This document shows, piece by piece, positions 34,088 to 41,802 of a stretch of DNA of 64,000 nucleotides. Source of the DNA: Brevibacillus_H sp049846925. GTDB lineage: Bacteria; Bacillota; Bacilli; Brevibacillales; Brevibacillaceae. Every line of letters begins with the position of its first letter. Position 1 is the stretch's first letter. Where the stretch lies: positions 61,840 through 125,839 of the forward strand of contig NZ_JBNCMT010000013.1 in the NCBI RefSeq assembly GCF_049846925.1, read 5' to 3'. The translations under genes were made by a program, and so were the position numbers. Below the pieces are notes generated by a model. It was given only the letters and a program-made list of their open reading frames with translations, did no database searches and had not been told where the DNA came from.

Positions 34088-34257
34088 TCAGGTCCTCACG
34101 AAGTGTACGTGAGGTTAAAAGGGAAGTTTGGTGAAAAACCAACGCGGTCCCGCCACTGTAAAAGGGGAGTTTTGCTTCACTGCTTTCAGCGCCCACTGTC
34201 TGTTCGAGACGGGAAGGGGGAGTAAAACGATGATCCTTGAGCCAGGAGACCTGCCTG
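34088..34257 (+). ncRNA. Cobalamin riboswitch (operon 1)
   Basis: Contains the conserved blocks GGGAAGTTTGGTG with AAAACC, GGTCCCGCCACTGTAA and the B12 box GAGCCAGGAGACCTGCCT, with arms that match cobalamin aptamers. It precedes cobO and a terminator, so adenosylcobalamin should favour termination. Confidence 0.95.
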
Positions 34258-34323
34258 AATGGATACGACTTCTATTCCTTCGGGTTAAAGGAAAGGTCTG
34301 CAGACGCTTGATACTTGCTGCTT

Positions 34324-34358
34324 ACGCTTTGATTCCGATGGGAGTCAAAGCGTTTTTT
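34324..34358 (+). terminator. Regulated terminator of riboswitch 1
   Basis: ACGCTTTGATTCC pairs with GGAGTCAAAGCGT, ending in T6. The upstream AGACGCTTGATAC offers an alternative partner for an anti-terminator. Confidence 0.88.
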
Positions 34359-34383
34359 ATTGTGGATGTTTGGGGGGAGAGGC

Positions 34384-34926
34384 GTGAAAACGAAAGAAAG
34401 AGGGCTGCTTCTTGTCCATACGGGAGAAGGAAAAGGGAAAACAACGGCTGCATTGGGATTGATTGTTCGGGCGATTGGGCAAGGGTTGAATGTACTGATG
34501 ATTCAGTTTATCAAGTCGCCAGAGCGGACGTATGGTGAAAAATTGACGCTGGAGAAGTTGGGCGTAGAAATTCATCAGATGGGAGCAGGCTTTACCTGGA
34601 CCAAAACCCCGGAAGAACATCGAGAAGCTTTGAAAAGTGCGTGGGCTTTAACCAAGGAAAAGGTTCAAAGCGGCAGTTATGACCTGATTATTCTTGACGA
34701 ATTGAATAATGCGCTTGCGATCAATCGGTTTCCTATTGAAGATGTCCTGCCCTTTGCAGAAGTAATGGAGTTGATCCGTACTCGCCCCCGTCAATTGCAT
34801 CTCGTCATTACGGGACGCAATGCTCACCCTGAACTAATGGCTGTGGCTGATCTGGTTACGGAAATGAAAGCAATCAGACATTACTATGACGAAGGAATTC
34901 CAGCCGTACGGGGGATTGAATACTGA
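34384..34926 (+). CDS. cobO: Corrinoid adenosyltransferase CobO/CobA type
   Basis: 180 residues with the P-loop GEGKGKTT at 14-21 and the family blocks QFIKSPERTYGE, MGAGFTWT, YDLIILDELNNAL and VITGRNAHPELM. It transfers the adenosyl group from ATP to Co(I) corrinoids in the cytoplasm. GTG at 34384 is used, with GGGGGGAGAGG in front; an upstream GTG at 34360 lies next to the terminator T run. First gene after the riboswitch. Its stop shares a base with the cobD start (TGATG). Confidence 0.95.
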   Translation: MKTKERGLLLVHTGEGKGKTTAALGLIVRAIGQGLNVLMIQFIKSPERTYGEKLTLEKLGVEIHQMGAGFTWTKTPEEHREALKSAWALTKEKVQSGSYDLIILDELNNALAINRFPIEDVLPFAEVMELIRTRPRQLHLVITGRNAHPELMAVADLVTEMKAIRHYYDEGIPAVRGIEY

Positions 34927-36065
34927 TGAGCCAATTGGAGCAATTCGGACATGGCGGGGACCTGGTTACTGCGGAAGCTCATTTTGGGATTTTGCGAGAG
35001 AAGATGCTGGATTTTAGCGCCAATATTAATCCGCTCGGGCCGCCGGATTCTATTTTGCAGAGTATCCGTGAAGGGTTAACGGCCATCGTTCACTACCCTG
35101 ATCCAGGGCATCGCTCATTTCGGAGAGTACTGGCCGACAAGCTTCAGATTTCAGATGCGTGGATACTGCCAGGCAACGGTGCTGCCGAGTGCATGGCACT
35201 TGCGATTCTGGCACTTGCGCCGAGGAAAGTAGGGGTCGTTTATCCTTGTTTCTCTGAATACGAGACGTTGGCGAAACAATTTGGTGCTGAGATTATCGCC
35301 TGTTATACAAAGGAAGTCGAGCGCTTCAAAGCGAGGAAAGATGAACTGTATCCATTATTTGTAGAGACAGATCTGGTGTTCATCGGCAGCCCGAACAACC
35401 CCACAGGGACGGTTTATTCGAAAGATGAATTGATTGAGATGGCAAAGTGGTGTGATCACACGAATACTTATCTGGCAGTGGATGAAGCATTCCTGCACTT
35501 TGTGGAGGATGGCTCCAAGCTTACGTTGCTGGATGAGCTGGAACGGTTTCCTCGAGTCATGCTGATTCGTTCGCTTACCAAAATGTTTGCGATACCGGGT
35601 TTGCGATTGGGCTATACGATTGCCCATCCTGCGTTGATCGATCGAATGAAACAAAAACAGGTGACGTGGAGTGTCAACGGATTGGCATTGCTTGCAGGAG
35701 AACAGTGTGTCAAAGAAGAGCATTATGAGCAAGAGACACGTCAGTTGATTCGGACAGAGAGAGCTTTTCTTGTTGAGCAATTGCAACGAAAGCTTGGCTG
35801 GAGCGTGATGCCCAGTGAGGCCAATTATCTCTTGGTTCGCTGCACCGATGAAATCACGGCAGATGAACTTCAGCAAAAAACGGGATACAAAGGGATACTG
35901 ATCCGTAACTGCTCGATGTATCCTGGATTATCGCCTTATCATTTTCGCATTGCGGTAAGAACGAGAGAAGAAAATGAACAACTGCTTGCTGCCATGATAG
36001 AAGTCAGGGATACGGTCAAGGATTCAATCAAAGATAAAGACACGGCTGAGAGGCGGGGGGAGTAA
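34926..36065 (+). CDS. cobD: Threonine-phosphate decarboxylase CobD
   Basis: 379 residues, class I/II aminotransferase fold. The FGHGGDLVTAEAHFG start is followed by LDFSANINPLGPP, the hallmark of CobD/HisC-like proteins, and the PLP lysine is K219 in RSLTKMFAIPGLRLGY. It makes (R)-1-amino-2-propanol phosphate, the linker of the nucleotide loop. Normal length about 360; the C-terminal KDSIKDKDTAERRGE adds a charged tail. It overlaps cobO by one base and abuts cobU. Confidence 0.93.
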   Translation: MSQLEQFGHGGDLVTAEAHFGILREKMLDFSANINPLGPPDSILQSIREGLTAIVHYPDPGHRSFRRVLADKLQISDAWILPGNGAAECMALAILALAPRKVGVVYPCFSEYETLAKQFGAEIIACYTKEVERFKARKDELYPLFVETDLVFIGSPNNPTGTVYSKDELIEMAKWCDHTNTYLAVDEAFLHFVEDGSKLTLLDELERFPRVMLIRSLTKMFAIPGLRLGYTIAHPALIDRMKQKQVTWSVNGLALLAGEQCVKEEHYEQETRQLIRTERAFLVEQLQRKLGWSVMPSEANYLLVRCTDEITADELQQKTGYKGILIRNCSMYPGLSPYHFRIAVRTREENEQLLAAMIEVRDTVKDSIKDKDTAERRGE

Positions 36066-36620
36066 GTGAGTATTGTCGTTATCACAGGAGGAGTACGGTC
36101 AGGGAAGAGCAGAATTGCCGAAGAGTTGGCTCATGAACTGGTTTTGGAACCATCCACTGGCAAAGTGTTGTACGTGGCTACAGGCAAAGCCTGGGACAGT
36201 GAAATGGCTCACCGCATCCAGCTTCATCAAATCCGTCGTCCTGCTGATTGGGGGTTGCTGGAGATTTCCAATCACCTGGAAGAAATGTTCGTTTCTTCTC
36301 CAGCTTATGAGGTCGTGCTTGTAGACTGCCTCTCGAATTGGATCAGCAACCGTTTGATTCAGATCCCGGAGGAGAAGATGTACGACCAGGAGATTCAGCA
36401 ACAGATTTTGCTTTCCATTCAGCAATGGGTACAGGCAATGAACGAAGACAAACGGACGTACCTGGTTGTTACCAATGAGGTAGGACTGGGCGGAGTAGCA
36501 CTCTCATCTCTGGGGCGCTGGTATGCGGATTTGTTGGGCGAAGCCAATCAATTGCTGGCCAGTCAGGCTGAATCTGTGTATGTGGTCTTCTGCGGAATTC
36601 CCAGGAGGATCAAAGGATGA
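36066..36620 (+). CDS. cobU: Adenosylcobinamide kinase/guanylyltransferase CobU
   Basis: 184 residues, P-loop GGVRSGKS at 8-15, plus LVDCLSNWISN and TNEVGLGGVALSSLGRWYAD, the conserved CobU blocks. It phosphorylates adenosylcobinamide and activates it to the GDP form. GTG start, AGGCGGGGGGAG site inside the end of cobD. Overlaps cobS by four bases. Confidence 0.95.
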   Translation: MSIVVITGGVRSGKSRIAEELAHELVLEPSTGKVLYVATGKAWDSEMAHRIQLHQIRRPADWGLLEISNHLEEMFVSSPAYEVVLVDCLSNWISNRLIQIPEEKMYDQEIQQQILLSIQQWVQAMNEDKRTYLVVTNEVGLGGVALSSLGRWYADLLGEANQLLASQAESVYVVFCGIPRRIKG

Positions 36621-37360
36621 AGCCATTTCTGCTTGCCCTGTCTTTCTTCACGAGAGTCCCGATTCCCACCCATAACTATTCGGAAGAGGATTGGGGTAAA
36701 AGTGTAAACTATTATCCGCTCGTGGGCCTCGTGATTGGCGGTTTGTTGATGGGGATTCACACATTGACAGAAATGTGGTTTTCCTCTCAGTTGTCCACGG
36801 TGCTCACGCTCGTATTCTGGATCTATATTACGGGGGGCCTCCATCTGGACGGGTGGATGGATCTTGCTGACGGGTTAGGCAGCAATCGAGAGCGAGATAA
36901 AATGCTCGAAATTATGAAGGACAGCCGTGTCGGGGCGATGGGAGTTCTGGCCGTACTGATGCTCTTGATGGTAAAAGGTTCCGCCCTTTATGAGCTTCAG
37001 GGAATCTATCATGGCATGTGGTTGATCCTCATTCCCGTTTGTGCTCGTACGTTTGTACTGTTCGCCATTCAGATCTGGCCGTATGCCTCAAAAGCTGGCC
37101 TAGGAAGTGGGATGCGAGGCGGGCTGCAAGGGAAGTATTTGTTCTTAGGCGTACTGCTGACAGTCATCCTCGGATGGTTGATTGGCGGTGCTCAGGCATT
37201 ACTGGTAATTGCAATAACGGCGATTGGTGGATTTTGGCTTTGCTCTCACATTGCTCGCAAATTGGGCGGACTCACGGGCGATTGTTATGGTGCTTGTATT
37301 GAATGGTGTGAAACGATTGCCTTGCTCAGTATTGTTGGCACAGGGAGATGGTTTGTGTGA
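36617..37360 (+). CDS. cobS: Adenosylcobinamide-GDP ribazoletransferase CobS (cobalamin synthase)
   Basis: 247 residues, multi-pass membrane protein. The active-site block GGLHLDGWMDLADGLGS is near residues 73-90 and is followed by MKDSRVGAMG. It joins alpha-ribazole (phosphate) to adenosylcobinamide-GDP in the membrane. Overlaps cobU by four bases and cobC by four. Confidence 0.95.
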   Translation: MKPFLLALSFFTRVPIPTHNYSEEDWGKSVNYYPLVGLVIGGLLMGIHTLTEMWFSSQLSTVLTLVFWIYITGGLHLDGWMDLADGLGSNRERDKMLEIMKDSRVGAMGVLAVLMLLMVKGSALYELQGIYHGMWLILIPVCARTFVLFAIQIWPYASKAGLGSGMRGGLQGKYLFLGVLLTVILGWLIGGAQALLVIAITAIGGFWLCSHIARKLGGLTGDCYGACIEWCETIALLSIVGTGRWFV

Positions 37361-37986
37361 GACTGATTTGGGTGCGACATGGTGAAACAGACGCCAATCG
37401 GGCGGGGAGATATGTTGGCCATCTGGATCCTTCCTTGAATGAGACAGGCGTACGACAAATCAACCAGTTGAGAAGGCTGCTTGCCGATGAATCGCCAACT
37501 GCTCTTTTCACCAGTGACCTGAGGCGGTGTGTCGAGACATCAGAGGTTTTGAAGAGAACATGGGAGATTAAGCCCAAAATCACTGCTTCACTGAGAGAAA
37601 TATCGTTCGGCGAGTGGGAAGGTAATACATACGATGAAATTATGCAAGAAAACCCGGAAGCGGCAAACAAATGGTACGATAATCCGTTTGATCATGCACC
37701 GCCGGACGGAGAGACTTTGGCTCAGTTTGGGGAGCGAATCGATCAATGGTTGAATTGGTTACTTACGATCTGTCCGAATGATGCTACGATTTTGATTGTT
37801 AGCCATGGCGGCGTCATTCGCTGGTTTCAGAGTAAATGGATGGAGAAAGATCACTCCCGTTTCTGGCAAGTAGCTGGATTGAGGCACGGTCAGGCGATGG
37901 CTGTAGAGCAGAACGGAGATGGATGGTTATGCGTTTCTCTACTTGAAGGGAGGAACGAACCTACAGATGACTCAACCATTTCGTAA
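37357..37986 (+). CDS. cobC: Alpha-ribazole phosphatase CobC (histidine phosphatase)
   Basis: 209 residues from the GTG at 37357, which overlaps the cobS stop (GTGA) and gives MRLIWVRHGETD with the catalytic histidine at 8. The second histidine is in IVSHGGVIRW and the acid in FGEWEG. It removes the phosphate from alpha-ribazole-phosphate or the cobalamin-phosphate. An ATG at 37348 is possible. General phosphoglycerate-mutase-like activity cannot be excluded, but the operon fixes the role. Confidence 0.9.
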   Translation: MRLIWVRHGETDANRAGRYVGHLDPSLNETGVRQINQLRRLLADESPTALFTSDLRRCVETSEVLKRTWEIKPKITASLREISFGEWEGNTYDEIMQENPEAANKWYDNPFDHAPPDGETLAQFGERIDQWLNWLLTICPNDATILIVSHGGVIRWFQSKWMEKDHSRFWQVAGLRHGQAMAVEQNGDGWLCVSLLEGRNEPTDDSTIS

Positions 37987-38677
37987 CGGAAACGAAAGCT
38001 GGCGTTCAGTGATTTGGCCGGAACTTCAGTTTTTTTCCAAGGAAGATCATCTTGTGATGCAAAGTGAAAGAGCAATGAACACGGTCAGCAGTGCTCTTTG
38101 GAGAGGTGGAACCTGTGAAGCCACCCACTTTATCAACGGGAGTGTTCCACTGGATTTCAACTGTGATGATCCAATGGAAATGATGAAAGAGTTTATAGAC
38201 GGGCGAGGGTATCCAGTAGAAAAGAGTGTTGGATTGCTTACTGCCGCCAAGCTTTCTCATGCTTCCTTCCACGCCAAGGAAGGCGACCATTTCCGAATGA
38301 TCGCTTGTGCCACAGCAGGTACGGGGAATAGTGCACGTGCCGGACTGAAGAGAGAAACTTTTTCAGCCTATCAAGCGGGTACTATCAATGTTTTTGTATT
38401 CATTGATGCCACATTGACACCAGCGGCAATGGTGAATGGCATCATGACGGCAACTGAGGCAAAATGTGCCGCACTGCAAGATTTACAGATTGTTGACCGC
38501 AAAGGCGGAATTGCAACAGGAACAACTAGTGATGCCATCGTGCTAGCTTCACAACCGCATGGGCTGGATCAAGGATTTCATGCCTTTGCCGGAACTGCTA
38601 CCACAATTGGCTATGCCATAGGCAGATTGGTGTACAAGTCCGTCTATGAAGCCGTTGTGACACAAAACAGTCCATGA
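37967..38677 (+). CDS. cbiZ: Adenosylcobinamide amidohydrolase CbiZ
   Basis: About 236 residues with CbiZ blocks: MNTVSSALWRGG, VGLLTAAKL, RMIACATAGTGNSARAG, INVFVFIDATLTPAAMVNGI and GTTSDAIVLAS. It cleaves adenosylcobinamide to adenosylcobyric acid so imported cobinamides can be salvaged. The start is uncertain: ATG 37967 is 13 bases after GGAGG, ATG 37919 lies deep inside cobC; 37967 is preferred. Ends just before a palindromic repeat cluster. Sits in a de novo operon, allowing both recycling and synthesis. Confidence 0.88.
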   Translation: MTQPFRNGNESWRSVIWPELQFFSKEDHLVMQSERAMNTVSSALWRGGTCEATHFINGSVPLDFNCDDPMEMMKEFIDGRGYPVEKSVGLLTAAKLSHASFHAKEGDHFRMIACATAGTGNSARAGLKRETFSAYQAGTINVFVFIDATLTPAAMVNGIMTATEAKCAALQDLQIVDRKGGIATGTTSDAIVLASQPHGLDQGFHAFAGTATTIGYAIGRLVYKSVYEAVVTQNSP

Positions 38678-38773
38678 CTATTTTGTGTAGCCCGCAAGCG
38701 AGCATGTCCCTATTTATAAAAAACGTCGAGACGTTTTTTACTAAAACAGTCCATGACTATTTTGTGTAGCCCG
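38661..38773. repeat. Composite palindromic repeat (A-B-A) between cbiZ and cbiB
   Basis: Two copies of a type-A palindrome (CAAAACAGTC-C-ATGACTATTTTG form) at 38661-38687 and 38743-38767, whose shared 31-base stretch repeats exactly 80 bases apart, flank a type-B palindrome TAAAAAACGTC-GA-GACGTTTTTTA at 38717-38740. The linker TAGCCCGCAAGCG after the first A matches the linker at 27291-27367 on the other strand. It splits unit 1 and could shape or process its mRNA. Confidence 0.88.
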
Positions 38774-38801
38774 AAAATAACCTTGTAACGTGGGGGAAAA
38801 G

Positions 38802-39761
38802 ATGAAAGAAGCTGGTATTCTGCTTGCCGCTTATATCGTGGATCGAATCGTTGGTGATCCTCGCTCGCTCCCACATCCCGTTGTTTGGATCGGGTATGGA
38901 ATAACCATGCTGGAAAAGTGGATTCGTTCCTTTGCCCATTCCGACCGTTCGCTACGATGGGCAGGATTGCTTTTTCCACTCGTCATTGCAGGAGGCAGTT
39001 GTGCTGTCATCTGGTTGTTGCTAGAAGGAGTCTCCCGGATTCATCCGTGGCTTGGGACAGCGCTGGAGATTTGGCTTATCTCTACTACGCTTGCTACCAA
39101 AGGATTGGCTGAGGCTGGATTGCAAATCTATCATCACCTTGTCAACAACGATCGGGAGAAGGCGAGACAATCATTGTCCATGGTGGTCGGCAGAGATACG
39201 GAGCAGCTTGATGAGCCGGAGATTTGCCGGGGTGCCGTAGAAACGGTGGCTGAAAATATCGTCGATGCAATCATCTCGCCGCTATTCTTTGCCGCAATCG
39301 GAGGGGCACCGCTCGCCTTTCTCTATCGGGCAACCAATACGCTGGATTCCATGGTGGGTTACAAAAATGATCGCTATCTGTATCTCGGATGGGCATCTGC
39401 ACGATTGGATGATCTGCTGAATTACCTGCCCGCACGGATCACAGGACTGTTGCTCGTACTGGCATGCGGGATCAAGAGATTAAACTGGCGAGCTTGCTGG
39501 AGCATGATTTTGCGAGATGCCAAGCTGCATCCCAGTCCAAATAGCGGAATTCCTGAGGCAGGTGTAGCAGGTGCGTTGGGAATCCAATTAGGTGGCCTGA
39601 ACTACTACAAGGGAGTCGCTTCCTTTCGAGCGCAGATGGGCGATCCTCATCGCAGCTTGCAGGTAAATGATATAGGTGTGACCGTTGAGCTGATGAAACT
39701 GGTTTCGATTCTGGCAGTTGCATTTTTTATCTGTGCCATGCTGTTCAGAAACTCTATCTAA
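38802..39761 (+). CDS. cbiB: Adenosylcobinamide-phosphate synthase CbiB
   Basis: 319 residues, membrane protein with four to five helices. Family blocks: DRIVGDPRSLPHPVVWIGY at about 14-32, VGRDTEQLDEPEICRGAVET, ENIVDAIISPLFFAAIGGAP, ATNTLDSMVGYKNDRY and PNSGIPEAGVAGALG. It attaches the aminopropanol phosphate to adenosylcobyric acid. ATG 38802 with GGGGGAAAAG just before is preferred to the GTG at 38790. The repeat cluster separates it from cbiZ, but no terminator with a T run is obvious, so read-through from unit 1 is likely. Confidence 0.94.
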   Translation: MKEAGILLAAYIVDRIVGDPRSLPHPVVWIGYGITMLEKWIRSFAHSDRSLRWAGLLFPLVIAGGSCAVIWLLLEGVSRIHPWLGTALEIWLISTTLATKGLAEAGLQIYHHLVNNDREKARQSLSMVVGRDTEQLDEPEICRGAVETVAENIVDAIISPLFFAAIGGAPLAFLYRATNTLDSMVGYKNDRYLYLGWASARLDDLLNYLPARITGLLLVLACGIKRLNWRACWSMILRDAKLHPSPNSGIPEAGVAGALGIQLGGLNYYKGVASFRAQMGDPHRSLQVNDIGVTVELMKLVSILAVAFFICAMLFRNSI

Positions 39762-39779
39762 CTGAATATTTTAAAGAAA

Positions 39780-39981
39780 AAGGTGCTTGTCAGGTGCTGC
39801 CTGTTTGTAGGTGCAAATGACCAGCTTAAAAGGGAAGTCCGGTGCAAATCCGGGACGGTCCCGCCACTGTGATGGGTGCTTGCTCTAAGTGAAGCAAGCA
39901 GTCTTCAAACGAAAGAAACCACTGGAAGCTTTATGTCTGGGAAGGTGTTTGAAGAGAGCCCTTAGTCAGGAGACCTGCCTT
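39780..39981 (+). ncRNA. Cobalamin riboswitch (operon 2)
   Basis: AGGTGC...AAAAGGGAAGTCCGGTGC, then CGGTCCCGCCACTGTGA and the B12 box TAGTCAGGAGACCTGCCT, a complete class I cobalamin aptamer with the peripheral hairpin at about 39878-39905. It controls the long cbi operon. Confidence 0.95.
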
Positions 39982-40025
39982 TTTTATCAACATCAGAACC
40001 TACGTGGATATAGGGGGTGTTTAGA

Positions 40026-40055
40026 ATGAGAGGAATTTTTACCTTGCGAGAGTAA
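40026..40055 (+). CDS. Possible 9-codon leader peptide between riboswitch and terminator
   Basis: ATG with the site TATAGGGGGTG upstream opens MRGIFTLRE and stops at 40053-40055, ten bases before the terminator stem. A translated leader here could change whether the terminator forms. Only the ribosome binding site and position support it. Confidence 0.35.
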   Translation: MRGIFTLRE

Positions 40056-40064
40056 AAGACTTCA

Positions 40065-40109
40065 GGCATTTCTAACCATCAATTGTGGGTTGGAAATGCC
40101 TTTTTATAT
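40065..40109 (+). terminator. Regulated terminator of riboswitch 2
   Basis: GGCATTTCTAACC pairs with GGTTGGAAATGCC (one mismatch), ending in T5 and an AT-rich tail. It ends 50 bases before the cbiH60 start. Confidence 0.88.
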
Positions 40110-40158
40110 TTTCTTGAAGAGGTAGCGACACAGGGGACGAAAGGCGGAGAGTAACAAG

Positions 40159-41784
40159 ATGAGTGGAAAATTATTGGTTATCGGGTTTGGTCCGGGGAGT
40201 GAAGATCACATTACGAAGCGGGCAAAAGAAGCCATCGAAGAGAGCAACATCATTATTGGCTACAACACCTACGTTGATCTGATCAAGGATTTGTTGACGA
40301 CACAGGAAGTTCTCAGTACAGGCATGACCGAGGAAGTGGCACGCGCACGGGAAGCGGTCCGACAGGCAGAGTTGGGTCATACCGTAGCTGTCATTTCCAG
40401 TGGAGATGCTGGCGTGTATGGTATGGCTGGACTCATTTATGAAGTCTTGGTGGAAAAAGGCTGGAGGGAAGCGGAAGGGGTCAAGGTTGAAGTCATTCCA
40501 GGCATCTCTGCGATCAATTCGTGTGCTGCCCTGCTTGGAGCGCCTACGATGCACGATGCCTGCACGATCAGCTTAAGTGATCATTTGACACCGTGGGAGT
40601 TGATTGCCAAACGAATTGATGCTGCTGCATCGGCTGATTTCGTGATTGCCTTGTACAACCCGAAAAGCGGGAAGCGTACAAGACAGATCGAGGAAGCGAA
40701 GCGAATCATCAGTCAATATCGATCGCCAGATACACCGGTTGGCCTTGTGAAGAGCGCCTATCGGGATCGACAAAAAATCGAAATAACAACGCTGGAACAC
40801 ATGCTGGATTGCGAGATCGGGATGCTCTCGACGGTGATTGTCGGGAACTCGTCAACGTTTATGTATGACGGCAAAATGATCACGCCTCGGGGATATCAGC
40901 GCAAGTATACGTTGACCAAGGATGAGCAGCCACTCGCTTTGCATCAGCGGCTTCGCAAAGAGAATGAACCGTGGGCGTTGGATGCGGTATCACCAATAGA
41001 TACGGTGGTGGAGACTGTATCGACATCACGTACCCCATTTGAGTGGGCAATGGACGCCGTGCAGGCTGTCAAAGGTACACAAGAGACGGCAAGTGCTTCT
41101 TCGGTGGCGGTTGCCTCAAATTCGCCCTTTCAGCAGCAAATGATCTTCGAATGCGCCGTCAGCCCCGGAGTGGTAAGCAAAAAGTTGAGCCCGGCTCAGT
41201 TGGTTGCCATTGCTGAGGTTGCAGGAGACACAGGCGAGATTGAGTACACACCACATCACCAGATTATTTTGCGGATTCCAACCAGCCAACCTGACGAGAT
41301 AACCAATCGATTGAAGCAAGCAGGTCTGCTCGTCATGCCAGTCGGAGACGTCGTACAAATCAAGGCGTGCGATTTCTGCAATGGAGAAAAACCAGAGGGA
41401 ATTCCTTATGCGGAAGCCTTGCAAGAGCGATTAGGCGGCTTGGAGATGCCCAAGGAATTGAGAATTGGGATAAATGGTTGTGGGATGACCTGCTACAGTG
41501 CCGTCAACGAGGATATCGGGCTGGTTTATCGAGCAGGCAAATTCGACTTGTTCCTGGGAGCCAAAACAGTAGGCCGCAACGCCCATGCAGGGGTTCCTGT
41601 TGCAGAAGGCATTGACCCGAGTGAGATTATTTTCGTCATGGAACAAATCGTAGCAAAGTTCAAACAGGAGGCTTTTCCTAATGAACGTTTCCATAAATTC
41701 TTTAAACGCAAAGGAGTAATCAACGGCTTTATCTATCAGGAAGGCGCTACGGTGTTGGTAGATGAGTCTGCGTGTGGAGAATAA
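40159..41784 (+). CDS. cbiH: Cobalt-factor III C17-methyltransferase CbiH60 (fusion with Fe-S domain)
   Basis: 541 residues in two parts. Residues 1-245 are the CbiH/CobJ methyltransferase (GFGPGSEDHITKRAKEAI; SSGDAGVYGMAGLI; VGNSSTFMYDGKMITPRGY). Residues about 300-541 resemble a nitrite/sulfite reductase half-domain with CDFC at 404-407 and CGMTC at 441-445, four cysteines for a [4Fe-4S] cluster. The same fusion in Bacillus megaterium, CbiH60, carries out ring contraction with methylation at C17. First gene after riboswitch 2. Confidence 0.95.
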   Translation: MSGKLLVIGFGPGSEDHITKRAKEAIEESNIIIGYNTYVDLIKDLLTTQEVLSTGMTEEVARAREAVRQAELGHTVAVISSGDAGVYGMAGLIYEVLVEKGWREAEGVKVEVIPGISAINSCAALLGAPTMHDACTISLSDHLTPWELIAKRIDAAASADFVIALYNPKSGKRTRQIEEAKRIISQYRSPDTPVGLVKSAYRDRQKIEITTLEHMLDCEIGMLSTVIVGNSSTFMYDGKMITPRGYQRKYTLTKDEQPLALHQRLRKENEPWALDAVSPIDTVVETVSTSRTPFEWAMDAVQAVKGTQETASASSVAVASNSPFQQQMIFECAVSPGVVSKKLSPAQLVAIAEVAGDTGEIEYTPHHQIILRIPTSQPDEITNRLKQAGLLVMPVGDVVQIKACDFCNGEKPEGIPYAEALQERLGGLEMPKELRIGINGCGMTCYSAVNEDIGLVYRAGKFDLFLGAKTVGRNAHAGVPVAEGIDPSEIIFVMEQIVAKFKQEAFPNERFHKFFKRKGVINGFIYQEGATVLVDESACGE

Positions 41785-41802
41785 AGAAAAAAAGGAGGAG
41801 TA

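Noticed and set aside
34128..34538. 136-codon plus-strand frame across the first riboswitch
   Set aside because: It runs through the B12 aptamer and terminator and into cobO in another frame; clearly non-coding there.
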